A DNA stretch of 64,000 nucleotides. Source: Siphonodentalium dalli (lineage: Eukaryota; Mollusca; Scaphopoda; Gadilida; Siphonodentaliidae). Position 1 is the first letter of the stretch. The number at the start of each line of letters is the position of its first letter. Made by a program: the position numbers and the translations under genes. The stretch is from assembly GCA_032622095.1 (NCBI GenBank), contig CP136067.1, positions 192,472,052-192,536,051 on the forward strand. The letters run 5' to 3'. The notes under the pieces were generated by a model. The model was not told where the DNA came from. It was given only the letters and a program-made list of their open reading frames with translations, and made no database searches. Positions 18,618 through 31,400 of this stretch are shown piece by piece.

Positions 18618-19067
18618 TGAGACTAGCCGATGAGCCCGACGTTGTCCGGGCTATTCAAAAACAAAAAGTCGATAGCTCTACCCGTTTCCGAGATCTGGTC
18701 TGCGCATGCGCGAAGCTGGCGTCGCACGGACTCGGCGACCCGGTAAAATTCGTATCCGGGGCAAGATACATTCACATAGCAAATTTCAAATCGATAGCTC
18801 CACCCGTTTCCGAGATCTCGTCTGCGCATGCGCGAAGCTGGTGTCGCACGGGCTCGGCGACCCGATAAAATTCGTATCCGGGGCAAGATACATTCACATA
18901 GCAAATTTCAAGTCGATAGCTCCACCCGTTTCCGAGATCTCGTCTGCGCATGCGCGAAGCGGGCGCCGCACGGGCTCGCCAATACGACAACGTTCACCGC
19001 CTGGTCAAACTACACACACGTACCAAGTTTCGTCCCGATCGGTCGAGAATCGTAGATTTGTATTAAT

Positions 19068-19103
<36 letters not shown>

Positions 19104-19140
19104 AACATACAGACAGAGGTCTTCAAAATATATATGAGAT
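18618..19140 (+). repeat. Complete second copy of the (GACA)n-tailed repeat
   Basis: It starts 'CTAGCCGATGAGCCCGACGT', carries about two and a half copies of the ~122-bp unit and ends with the same unique 3' part, a (GACA)n run (about 19068-19110) and 'GAGGTCTTCAAAATATATAT'. It directly abuts the previous copy. There is no coding capacity of its own; open frames in the 122-bp units arise because the unit has few stops. Confidence 0.75.
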
Positions 19141-19480
19141 ATAGATGAGGCCTGAGCACTGAGATGCAAGGGTGTGTGCGCAAATGGAATTATGCAAAAC
19201 TTGTGTTTGGTCTGATTCAAGGGGGTGCAGTTGGACTTTCCCAAGTAGAGGAGCGGCCAAACGCCAAAAGTGGTCGGATACCCCTACCCTCGGTAGAACA
19301 AGTTGAAACCAACCTTTTCTGGAAGGTAAATATATATCATTTATGGAAATGATTCTTGGCATTGCCGGAATTGGTGGCAGCTACATGTATGTATGGTAAG
19401 ACTATTTGTGGAGGTACCCTACAGAAAAATTAGCCTGTTTTCAGCGGTTGGCCAGCTATACACAATTGGTTAAAAGTTAA

Positions 19481-19949
19481 AGGTACTCAACCCGTAAAGA
19501 GGGTCCCCATCTCAACAGATTCCAACAACAACAATCCGATCAGAGGGTCCTATATTACTATTTCTTTGGCTTTGGGGGTAAAAAATATTTGATTCGAGTC
19601 GAGGAACCCATCAAACAAAGCTCAGAGTTATTAGATATTGATTTTTGAAATTTGTTATGTTCTCGAGATTAGTACTAATAACTGCCGTAATCTGCTCTGG
19701 ATGTGTACTCAAAATCTATTCAAACAGACAAGGATGAATAACTCTAAAATCAAGTGGTAATTTTAACGCAATTTTTACTGAGTTCTAGGCCAGATAGTAT
19801 TCCCGATAATGAAAAATAATAGATTTCTAAAATCGATATCTAACAAATCTGAGCTTTGATGGGTGACTTCCTCGACTCGAATCAAATATTTTTGACCCCC
19901 GAAGCCATTGAAATAGTAATTGAGAGGAGTTTTATCGGGTTGAGTACCT
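19481..19949. mobile_element. piggyBac-like MITE A1 (TTAA target)
   Basis: Inverted ends 'AGGTACTCAACCCG' and 'CGGGTTGAGTACCT' are flanked by TTAA on both sides (19477-19480 and 19950-19953). The opposite arm of the surrounding element keeps the empty site with one TTAA at 25484-25487, which proves the boundaries. Internal sequence includes 'TTTGGGGGTAAAAAATATTT' and its inverse. It is noncoding. Confidence 0.88.
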
Positions 19950-21349
19950 TTAAGCACATCACAAAAAAACAGAACGTTTTATTTGTTATTATGTGGTACA
20001 TGGTGATACTAGATGGGAACGTTCTTATTTTTTCTGGTTTGTTTGAGATTTCACGACGTCATGGTAGAGAATGTAACGTTATGCGTCAAAAAATCATGAC
20101 GATTCAGAGAAACTGTCGCCCGTCAACTCTGTACAAAACTAGTATGCTGGATTGAGCTTATCTTGTCATATATGTTTGGAAAGAATGGAGTATTTTCTAC
20201 CCGAAGTTATTAATTTTATTACCCTATCCCTACAAATATTGTAATTAATTGGAAAAAACTTACCCCCCCCCCAATGTCATAAAATGCTGAGTATAGCCAT
20301 CGCCTGGGATTGGATCCCAGAATGATAGAATAGTGCGTAGTATTTCCTTTTATTTCGTGTAGAACACACATAACAAATGTAAAATTCGAATTTCCAACCA
20401 TATTCACCATTAGAAGAGTATCAAAATCCAAGATGGCGTCCAATATGGCCTTCAGTTTTTATTTTAAGACTCTGTGGAGCGACATACGAAAAATCCCGAA
20501 AAGGAAAGTCCCCAGTGGTAAAATCTATATTATTGTAGTGACTACATAGAATAACATTTCATATCAAACATTAATTTGACCATTAATACATCTTTTCAAT
20601 TGGTAAGCTAATAGGTAGAACTGTATCCCTCCATCCAATGTCATAAAATTCGAAATAAAGTTATCGACTGGGATTGGAACCACGAGTGATAGCATTATGC
20701 GCAGTATGTTGTTTTATTTAATGTCCAACACACATACGAAGCGACAGGTATGAATTTCCATCCATATTCACTATTAGAAGAGTATGATACAACAAAATGG
20801 CGTCCAATATGGCGTCCAATTTTAATTGTACCACTTAGCGAACGCACATACAAACGAACTAAAATGGAACGTCCCCTGTGGCATATTGTATATCATTGAA
20901 GTGACTACATAGACGATATCTCATAGGGTACAGTAGTTTCACCGTTAGTCTATCTTATCAGTTGGAGAATTAGTAAACAAAAACGTAATCAACACCCAGT
21001 CACAAACGTCCACATAATGGCGGCACTTGTGACTATAGTCCAGAATGCAAAGAATTAAGCAAATCGTTCGGAATTACTTTTTGTTGAATACAACGAAGAA
21101 ACATAAAATGTAAAATTTGCATCCACATCTGGTTTTAGTAGACAACCAAAATCCAAGATGACGCCCAATATGACGGCTAATTTTAATGCCAACACGCTGC
21201 GAACAATGAATACGGAAGTCGGTCAAAATGTATCATACGGCAGTTTAAAGCAATATATTGTTTAGATTGTGTGTTTATATTAGACGTCGATATGTTGTGT
21301 TTGAGTGATGTTGGTAAGACAATTTTTTTCTTCAGATAAAGCTTTGACG

Positions 21350-24240
21350 TGATTGTCTCAAATTAACTTCCATAATTGGTCGATCAGCTCCGTAAGGGCG
21401 GGTAAGCCGTGTCTTTCCATTGGTTTGGTGGTATCCTACATCAGGTTCCAAATGTCACACCCCAGGATTAATACTGGATGGAAATTTGAATTTGTTGAAT
21501 GTTTAGGTTGTTTTGTTTAACAATTATCAGGAACTTTATATCAAATATTTGGAGAAAGACAAACCTACCAAAAATAAAAAAAACACTTAGTGAAATTCCG
21601 AGAATGACTTAAATACTTTAATTCGCCTAATCGTGTATCGTGTATTGATCTCCAATGCACATTTGACTATTGTTTGACACATTTGATGTCATTTTGGGAC
21701 GTTAAGTAAGTAAAGAATAAACAATATGTAGACAACTGGTAATAATAGAGGATGGTCATTGACCGTTACAAATAATCATGCACTCTATGCGGTACGAAGT
21801 GATGTTGTAATGTTCAATACTAACATATTGCTATCATTAATATATTGTGATAGTCTTGAATGTGCAGTCCTCCTTAACATGTCCTTTTGAATTTTCACCA
21901 ACATTTTCAGAGAGCCTTGCAACAGTTTTGGCCACATGAAACATTAAATAACAGAAACACAATCTGTTGTTTTATGCAGTAACGCAAAAAACAAAAATGG
22001 CATACATTTTGAAATCCAGTAAATAAGATATCTGATCGATCTCTGGTTTTGCCAAAGTTGGATATGAGTCCACGAGTAATCAAAGTTCACACATCATATT
22101 AAATACCTATTAACGATACACGAAATTCATCATCGCACACACAAAATACTCTTTAATGACATAACATGGGACCACAATGTCCATATAATGCAATCAGCGT
22201 ACAATGGTTTATAAATAGGCGTTATAGTGATCGAGAGGTTGCTGCTTTGTATAATCGTTCGAGTTTCGGCTCAGCATCAAACAAGAAAGCAACACCGCAT
22301 ACCTATGAATATAAGTTGTTCTCGCCATATGTTGCTTGATGTGCATGGTTTTCCGTACATTGATATTTTAGTCCCGACTAATTTGTGAGTTAAATGGTTG
22401 TGAATGTCAATCGGATTCATATATGTTACAAACAGAAGATATTGAGTTTCCGGGCAAGACTAATTAAAATTCAATCTTCTATATCTCCGGCGGATATCAT
22501 ATCTGTATTAGTTCTTAGGGACGTGAGTCCTGACTATACATGTATAGCAATCTCTCATGCTAATACATTTTATTGATACATAGGTCATAGTGCGATAATC
22601 TCCATTGAACATGCACATTGGTGTTGCATTTATGATTGCGGTTAGATTATAATCATAATCACGCAACTCACAAGCAAACCAGAATGTCACTAAAACGTTT
22701 GTTTTATCCACGGTTCTTTTGAGTCTGGTGGCATTTGAAATGGATAAAATGGTAAGTAATGAAAATATGTAGGCTATTAACACAATTGAAATGGCGACAG
22801 GCATAAGGCAATTCACAATAGACACTCGTCATTAGTCTTGATATATATATATCCAAATTGTGTTTACGGTTTGGTCTATGGCGACTAGGCCATATCACGA
22901 CATACATTGTATTCTTATGGGTGGCGGAAAGACAGCGCCGATCTTACCGCGGAAGCAATATACTCAGTCCATACATAAGCCACCTACCCCCAAACTGGCA
23001 GATATTCGAAAGTTGTTTTCACGTAACATGGACCTCATATCAGTGTTACTGATCGGGATTTATAACACCTTCGTCGTCGATCTGGTGTGTTATGGGGATA
23101 CACGTAACTGAGTGTAAGTCAATGTGATGTAATCAACTAAAAATCACTGGTGTATAGTGTTGTGTTCTTGTTCACCCAGAATAGTCATTTTTGTTTCTCA
23201 AGAAAACCTGGACATGCCATGCTCAAGTGCCCATTGCTGTGAATGCATAGAATCACATTGTATGACTCATTAAATGAAAATATGGGAATAATAATTGTAT
23301 TTCTAAGATCCATCTGTCTCTATAAACATCTCGTCACTGGAGTCATGTTTAACCTTTAGTCACTGAACGTTAATTGAATGGTAAGCCATCAGAGCCATGT
23401 CAATTTTATGATTGATAAAAGCAAATGTTGCCCATCTTTATGAAGATAACATATATGTTAATGTTATTCTATTCCAAAATAGTATTATTGAAAAGTTAAC
23501 TTATCGACTATCGGCACCAGAGCAAACCATTTGAACGGTTGTTGAAAACAACTGGCACTTCAACAACAAATCCAGCGCAAAGCATCACAAAAGGAAGTCT
23601 TTTTTCTGGCTGTTGTACTTCTTCGCAAAATTGAAATGACATCTAAATTATGGGATGCCATCTTGTATTTTGAGATCCATCTTATAGCGAGTGTGGTTCT
23701 AACATAATTATGTCGCACTAAACGATACGATACGATTTATTTGCATAAACACCAATATGCTAACAATACAATTCATAATAAAACAATAAACAATTAATAG
23801 TAAAAAAAATACATGTGAACACTAAATGACATCTACAACTGCGCATTTGTTGTTTTATTCTTGGTTAGGATTCTCAGAGATACCTTTGTGCACATTGTTT
23901 TAACTTTCGATATGAGGAATGTTGAGTTTTGTGTTTATTATTTCTCAAATTAAAAGATATGTTGATAACATAACTACTACTTCATATCACTATTGTAATT
24001 AAATGAATGTGATGAATCGACACAATATATATACAACTGGAGACGTCATTTGTCCTGATTTCCCGTATTTGTGTTCACGGAGTGTTATAAATTCGAGACA
24101 TGACAAAGCTATCGTCTGATTTTTTTTTTCTATAATTGACCACCACATTTTGGTCTCCGTCATCACGCAAACAATAAATTGCCATGTAATAATGGAAACA
24201 TACACATAAGTAATAACACATGAGACGTTTATTTGCCCGC
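21350..24240. other. Core of TIR element 1, no gene recognised
   Basis: AT-rich noncoding sequence. Open frames on both strands are short (at most about 105 codons) and lack known motifs. A (CGATA)n-like stretch at about 23720-23738 next to TTTATT resembles a CR1-type LINE 3' tail in minus orientation, but no reverse transcriptase is attached. Confidence 0.5.
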
Positions 24241-25723
24241 ATATCGTACTAGTTGTTTACAAAGTGTTGACATTAAACTTAAATGCCACATTGGCCGCCA
24301 TTATGGCGCAATAGTGGGTGTGACTTCAAACTTTTTGTTTCTTTATCGTATTCAGCACAAATGAAATCCAAAATGTATGCTCATTTCTTTTTGGCCTGTA
24401 CTACAATCCACAGTGGCCCATTTGTGTGGAAGTTTGTGACTGTAGGGGTGATCAAGTTTTTGTCTAATTATTTCATCAATTGATAATAAAGATCAATGCT
24501 GAATCTAATGTTTGATATGAAATGTTCTATGTAGTCAGTATAATTATATATACTATACCACTGGGGACATTTCTTTTCTGAATTTGTCGTATGTCCGTTC
24601 ACTAAGTCTTGAATTTAAAATTGGCCGCCATATTGAACGCCATCTTCGATTATGATACTCTTTTAATAACAAATTTGGATGGCAATTTCTCTGGCCAATT
24701 TGCATGTGTATTCTACATTTAATAAAACAAAATACTGCGCATTATGCGATCATTCGTGGTTCCAATCCCAAGCGACAACTTTGGTTCGAATTTTATGACA
24801 TTGAACGGCGGAATAAATTTTTTACTTTTATTTTTCCAATTGATAATATGTATTATTGGTGAAACTAATGTTTCATATGAAATACTATTCTATATGGTCA
24901 TTAAAATAATATACATTTTACCACTTGGGACGTTCCTTTTCAGGATTTTTCGTATGTCGCTTCACTAAGTCTTAAAATAAAAACTGAATGCCATATTGGA
25001 CGCCATCTTGGAGTTTGATACTTATCTAATAGTGAATATGGTTGGAAATTTGCATTTTACACTTGTTATGTGTGTTCTACACTAAGTAAAAGGAAATACT
25101 ACGCTCTATTCTATCATTATGGGATCCAATCCCCGGCGATGGGTATATTTAACATTTTATGACATTGGGGGAGGGTTAAGTTTTTGCCTATTATTGCTAA
25201 ATGTGTAGGGTCAGGAAAATAAACTTAATACCTCTGGGTAGAAAATTCTCTATTCTTTCCAAACATATATGATAAGATAAGCTCAATCCAGCATGCTAGT
25301 TTTGAACAGAGTTGACGGGCGACAGTTTCTCTGAATCGTCATGATGTTTTGACGCATACCGTTACATTCTCCACCATGACGTCGTGAAATCTCAAACAAA
25401 CCAGAAAAAATAACAACGCTCCGATCTAGTATCACCATGTACCCCATAATAACAAATAGAACATTCTGTTTTTGGTGATGTGCTTAACTTTTAACCAATT
25501 GTGTATAGCTGGCCAACCGCTGAAAACAGGCTTATTTTTCGGTAGGTACCTTCACAAATAGTCTTGCCATACATAGCTGCCACCAATTCCGGCAAGGCCA
25601 AGAATCATTTTCATAAATGATATATATTTACCTTTCAGAAAAAGTTGGTTTCAACTTGTTCTACCCAGGGTAGGGGTATCTCGAAAACTAAGGCCCTTTT
25701 TGGATTTGGCCGCTCCTCTAAAG

Positions 25724-26174
25724 GTGGACCTTCCCCCAACGGAGACCATCTAGCCACGTACCTGACCGTCTTCGCACGGGGCCGTCTTCGCGCGGGGCCG
25801 ACTTCTCCAGATACCTGCATTCCGGGTAATATCGCATCCGTCTAAACACCAATATTTATCTGCATTCTCGTGACGTTTAGTTTCTGCGACTGAAAAGTTG
25901 TTTTCTTCAGTTGCTGGGGAATTACGCACCCATTTATTTTCATGTTGTCCCTAATGTCATCATTAATTAGTTGTAAACACATTTATGCGTTTGGTAGAAC
26001 CGCAAATAATTACCTGAATATGTCATCTTAAAATCGTATGCGGAAGTTGCATATTTGTGTCCCACCCAGACTGCCAGAGATTGAATTTGAACACAGAAGA
26101 CGAAGTGACTGGTGACGGTGACGCTCAGACACAGTCAGTAGTCAGTAACACTAACAGTTACTGAGTTACTCATC
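25724..26174. other. Spacer with no feature recognised
   Basis: Immediately after the TIR element there is a GC-richer stretch ('TTCGCACGGGGCCGTCTTCG', containing an internal short repeat), then unremarkable sequence. No coding or RNA gene signature is seen. Confidence 0.4.
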
Positions 26175-26556
26175 TAAGTGAACGTTCAGACGACCACGAT
26201 TTAATCGTAAGTGGAAAGATTTCCGTCGTAGGAAGTAACGGGTAGTTGGACTGCGCATGCTGACGTCAATATCGCAAGTCAAAAAATAATATCAAGAACT
26301 GTTTGATTTCAGATGCGAAATCGTGGCGTACCCTTGGATGCCTCTGGCTCCACTTGCGACATAATCGCAGTTTTTGTGTGTAATACAGTGTATGTAAAAA
26401 TTCATGCTGGAATGATTGTAGGGTAGTCACTCACATGCTTACAAACAACCCACGATATCATCATCTACGATGACGTGTGAAAAAACTAACCATGATTACG
26501 TCGGGCCCGATTCCTCTACTTACGATTGTATCGTGATCGTCTGAATGTTCACTTAG
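26174..26556. mobile_element. MITE with TAAGTGAACGTTCAGACGA ends
   Basis: Left end 'TAAGTGAACGTTCAGACGAC' and right end 'ATCGTCTGAATGTTCACTTA' are imperfect inverted repeats (one internal mismatch). It is about 380 bp and noncoding. The inner part contains 'ATTTAATCGTAAGTGG', similar to the neighbour at 26571. Target duplication is not clear. Confidence 0.65.
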
Positions 26557-26570
26557 CCACCACAGGCACA

Positions 26571-26938
26571 GATGCTGCGATTAAAATCATAAGTGGGGAA
26601 AATCGCAGGTGGAGCATCCACTGTGCATGCTCATGACAATATCGCAGCCATATCGTAGATATCATCATCAAGCAATGTTTGACTTTTGCCAGGAAAATCG
26701 TGGCATGACCTTGCTCTTGGCAATGCGCGCGATCATACTCATACTAGTAGCTGTCACCAGTCACAATACTCACATGATCATTGTCGCACTGCATGGTCTC
26801 ACAATTTACATGCTATCATGTTATCGATCACATGGATAATATTGCAGCAACAGACATATTGCAGCACCGTAGTGTCTGCGGGCAAGCCACTTTTCTCCAC
26901 CTGCAATTTTCCCCACTTTCGATTTTAATCGCAGCGTC
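26571..26938. mobile_element. MITE with GATGCTGCGATTAAAATC ends
   Basis: Left 'GATGCTGCGATTAAAATC' and right 'GATTTTAATCGCAGCGTC' are inverted repeats, extended inward by 'AGTGGGGAAAATCGCAGGTG' and its inverse with small differences. Noncoding, about 370 bp, and related in its subterminal words to the preceding MITE. Confidence 0.65.
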
Positions 26939-26954
26939 TTCGGTTGCACTTATT

Positions 26955-27023
26955 CAGTTACTGGACATAAATCCCCAAAATAAGCTTATTTTTGTGACTT
27001 TATCATTTTATGTCCAGTAACTG
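26955..27023. repeat. Short perfect hairpin
   Basis: 'CAGTTACTGGACATAAA' (26955-26971) is exactly inverted as 'TTTATGTCCAGTAACTG' (27007-27023), with a 35-bp loop. It is probably a tiny MITE remnant. Confidence 0.6.
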
Positions 27024-28325
27024 CATGTGCTCCATCTGACCAGGTCTGGGAAAGGTGAAAAATAAGCCACAATAGCTGAAATCAGCTACCTGAGTCAGTG
27101 AGTGACTGGGTCCTGATTGAGTGAGTGATTTTATTCGGCGCAATGCCCGGGATAGCACAGTGAAGGCACTGTGCCTTATTTCCAGCTGTATACAAGTCCC
27201 ATGAGTCAGCTGACTCGATCAAATTTGATCAGGTAATTTTGCCATTTTACCCCTGACTTCATTGCCGCAGTAGGGTTCTTTAATGTGCGCACATTGTTGC
27301 CCAGTGTCATCCCTGGACATGACATCGTAGAGGAGCAGAGGCACAAAATCCGCCCAGTACGTGGTTTGCATATTTATCTCTGAGATTGTTTTGCTTCTGG
27401 AAACGTTCTCAGAGCACCGATCGTGGCATCGATGGTTGATTCGTGATCAATGCCCATGATGGTACTGGGGATGCAGATGGAGACGCAATGTCTGACCGAT
27501 AATATTTTGGATTGAACCCTCGATCATGTTGAAGGTTTAGATCAGAGGTCGACCCACAAACCAACTCAGCTATCCGCTCCCCTTGCTGAATCCAGCTATA
27601 TATTATACTCTCCAAACAGCTAGCTTTATGCAGTGCGGCAAAACCGAATCAAAATTAGGTTACAGATGTCATGATCCCGGAATCACGGAATCGAATTATT
27701 ACATATACATATATATATTAATATTAAATGATTATAGTATTAAGTCATTTTAGGATTAGACAAAGACACAAAGTGCTGCCGCTTCTCACAATACGGTATA
27801 GACATTGCCCTGCAATGACATACTATCACGTTGTAAGCTACATCATAAGTGCTGGGCTTAATATATTCTTTTTATAATAATCTGACCCTTTAAACATTGA
27901 TTTTGGAGCACAATTTCTTCAAAACACAAATCGATTCGTCCTTTTTGGATGTAAAACTGGAAGTGAAATGGGATTAATCATTATTGTTAGCAATCTCGAG
28001 CATTTTAAATTACATATCACTAACGGTTATTAGCACTGGAGTACCGTTATGAGTAGTGAAACTTCGTAAAACTATTTTACCAGGCAATTGTAAATAAAAT
28101 AAATTTTAATTGATAGATGCATTTTCGGACATGGGTATTCGATTCATATTTATTATTTTATACTCAGGAAACTAGCCAGGGCTACCCAAAAGGTTCGTTA
28201 CGTCTCCCAAGCTGGTGTTCGTTTACATTTTGGCTTGTTGAGCACTCATGCCCTGAAGATCAATCACATCTTCTAATCTGGTTCTCGTTTTCCATTTCAG
28301 CTTTCTACAATCTTGAAGCTCCACT
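27024..28325. other. Region upstream of FAIM, no gene recognised
   Basis: It contains a GC-balanced segment (27040-27380; 'AGTGAGTGACTGGGTCCTGA') that looks like an old dispersed repeat, then AT-rich sequence. The FAIM promoter and any noncoding first exon should lie here, but I see no TATA box or initiator that I would defend. Confidence 0.35.
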
Positions 28326-28436
28326 ATGTCTGATCTGGTCGCGGTCTGGGATATTAGTCTGAGTAATGGTGTACATAAAGTGGAATTCGAACATGGAACA
28401 ACATCAGGAAAACGTATCATCAGAGTTGATGGAAGG
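28326..28436 (+). CDS. FAIM: FAIM coding exon 1
   Basis: ATG at 28326 in 'CCACTATGTC'; 37 codons ending 'RIIRVDGR', then the donor GTGAGA at 28437 (phase 0). An upstream frame through 28117 has no FAIM similarity, so this ATG is preferred. Confidence 0.92.
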
Positions 28437-31400
28437 GTGAGAATTTATAGAACTTTTAATAAAATTTAGGTGTAGAATATTCGGTCTGTGCCACAATACA
28501 AATTTTTATGGTGGAATCGAACATGGAACACCACTGTCAGATTACATACTAGTAATACAATAAATAATATAAACTACCCACTAGCGTGTGTCAAAATTAA
28601 GCCAGTGCACTGATTGTGTGATCACTGTGATGCCCATTCGGCGCTGAAATACCTGGCAGTCCAATTTCTTAATAGTGACTTAGTATCCAACATGTCATAA
28701 ACTGGATATTGTTGCACATGTTGATATGGATAAATATCATACCTAGATCCACAAATTCACCTCCCCACAAAAATGGCCTTTTTATAAGAAACCACGAAAA
28801 TTGATGTTGATGAAATCAAAGCCATTCACAATAGTCAAGATTGAATGGAAAGATGAAAAACATTTTAGCTCTGTTGTAATATATTGGCACATCAAGTACC
28901 TATAGTAGTGTGACACAATGGGGTTTATTCAAATCTCCTTTCATGTGCAGTAAACTGTAAACCACCAATACTACTCTGCATTTATGAGAAAAAAAGTGCA
29001 AAATCTCAAAGTAATTGCAACACAATGTATTTAGCAGGAATAAATCAACATTTGAAAAATAAAAAAAGGATCAAGAAAAGTGAATTTTGTGAGGAGAAAA
29101 AAAATTTGTCAAAATTAATTAAAATACTCAATTTATGGCTACTTCAAACTGACATTTTACAATCCAGCTGCTACACACATTTGAAGAATGTTCACAAAAA
29201 TTGGCCAAAAGAATTTTCTGATCAGTACAGACCCAAGCCTTGAAATAGTGTGTCTTGTCATTTGCAGAGTGCGGTCCCCAGAGGGTGAATTTAGTGACGC
29301 TATCCAGCACAGTGGGCTAGCATAACAAAATTTACCCTCTGGGGACCTCATTCTGCTAGGCCTCATCTCCTGGGAAGTATCTATAGTCTCAAATTAAATA
29401 TAGTTTTTTTTTTACTTTTTGCCTTCTGTACAGTTTCTACATTGTATATCCCCTAATTTGCAGGAGATAAAGTGCATAATCGAGGTCACAAGTTAACTAA
29501 TGGGTGAGCACCCCCAACTTCATCTGAAGATCTTCAATCTGATCCTTGGTCTCCCATGTAGCAGTTGAGGCTCGCAGGGTAAATACACCCTCTGGGACCT
29601 CATTCTGCAACTGACAGACACACTATTTCAAGACTTGTGCAGACCATGTTGATAATTTAATCATTGAAAATTTAAGAAAGCATTCATACTAGCGTAGAGC
29701 ATTCAGTTTAGTCTTTGAATAGCAAAGATGCATTCAGATTGCCATTTGAAGAGTAATATAACTGTTCAGATTGCTATTCGACTGCTAGTCCTGAATGCTT
29801 ATTTTTTCATATAAACAGAATGAAGGGTAAATGCTTCTGAAGACTATTTAGTTACCCCATTTCTTTTCACGTAGTAGGTAAAACATCTGTACTACCTGAA
29901 CAGACACGGCGTTATGATTTTATCTATTGACCTTAACAGTAGATTCAAATCAACATATCCCTTCTTTCCCCTATAGAAATGAATAGGGAAATCTGAACCT
30001 AATATTTCAGTATTTATCAATTTTGAACCACGCATAGAATAAACTCAAATTCATGTACTGTTTGATAATTTTACCATAACAACAGATTTCACCATAAATA
30101 ACTGAACATAGATTGAATTGAATTGATATTAACAAACAAGCCTTGAAATAGGGTGTCTGTCATTTGCAGAATGAGGTTCCCAGAGGGTGAATTTAGTGAT
30201 GCTACCCCGCATAGCGGGCTAGCATCACCAAATTCACCCTCCGGGAACCTCATTCTGCTGAGGTGTAAGTAGAATGAGGTCCCCAGAGGGTGAATTTGGT
30301 GATGCTAGCCCGCTATGCGGGGTAGCATCACTAAATTCACCCTCTGGGGACCTCATTTTGCAAATGACAGACACCCTATTTCAAGGCTTGTTAACAAATA
30401 CTGATTTCACACTCTTGACTCAGATTGAAACTGAAATCATTCCTATCCTTTGCTTGACAAATACACCATATGGAAAAATTTCTGAGTGGTTCCCAGAAAT
30501 ATCATGGGGTCTACTTCCGCAATTGTGAACTCGTGACGTAAGCGACAATATGATATTCCGGAATCGAGGCAGCTAGACGATACAAACAAAATTCTGTGTG
30601 GTACCCAGAAATAACATGGGGTTCAATGTTGACCACACAATACGGGTTTATCTTGTGTAGCTATCGACCAATCAATTTGAAGATAGCACACTAGTCAATA
30701 GATAATAACTAATATTCAGTGAGTTAAATTCTAATTCTTGAACGTTAACTATTATTCATGGTCTCTCTTTCATACTCTCTGATCCAAAATTCAAATGTGC
30801 CAGTTAAAAAAATGCGACAAAATGGTGTGTGGCTGTGCAGGAATTCTTTTGTTTTGGATAATATTTTAATAAAATAGGACATTTCTATTCTAAATCTTTT
30901 ACAGAAGATGAGTATATGTCTACTCTTACTGTGTAGTTATTATTTCATTATAACACATATTGGCTAATATTGAAATATCTCTATGTAAATTCTGAAATGA
31001 GAAAATAAACAAGCAGTCCCATGAGAACATGAAGAGTGTAGTATTAGTAATTGAAGGAAATTTGGGACATTTCAGGTATAATTATAAGTTTTAATAAATT
31101 TAATACTAATTGAGCACTTAATTTTTATATGCCTGTGTTTTAAAAATGGGGCGTATTATGTTATTGATCCATCTTTCTGTCCGTCTGTCCATCCGTCATT
31201 CACTTTTCAGTGAAAAATCCAGGGATTTTTTGGGGACACCTGTTTTTGGGCAATGATATTCCGAAGGCATATCCTGAATGCCTGAACGGAGGAAGGTTTG
31301 GGAGGGGGTGACCCCCTGCTGATGGTGGGGAAACGTTCTTCCTCCTGAATGTTTTTGAAAATCCATTGCATTGAGAGCTATTAATCTAGGATTCTTTGAG

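Larger units (their letters stand above)
19246..25720. mobile_element. 6.5-kb non-autonomous TIR element, copy 1
   Basis: The termini are exact inverted repeats, 'TAGAGGAGCGGCCAAA' (19246) and 'TTTGGCCGCTCCTCTA' (25720). They are flanked by the 3-bp direct repeat AAG at 19243-19245 and 25721-25723. Inverted similarity extends far inward (about 19246-21350 against 24240-25720), including subterminal units of about 370 bp repeated roughly three times on the left (near 20270, 20640, 20990) and two to three times on the right. The core has no transposase; the longest frames are about 100 codons without recognisable domains. A TTAA-type MITE is nested in the left arm. Confidence 0.85.

Noticed and set aside
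18063-19137. Overlapping frames on both strands with 'GDPIKFVSGARYIHI'-like repeats
   Set aside because: Come from the 122-bp repeat unit, which lacks stops; no protein family and the same peptides recur on each unit.
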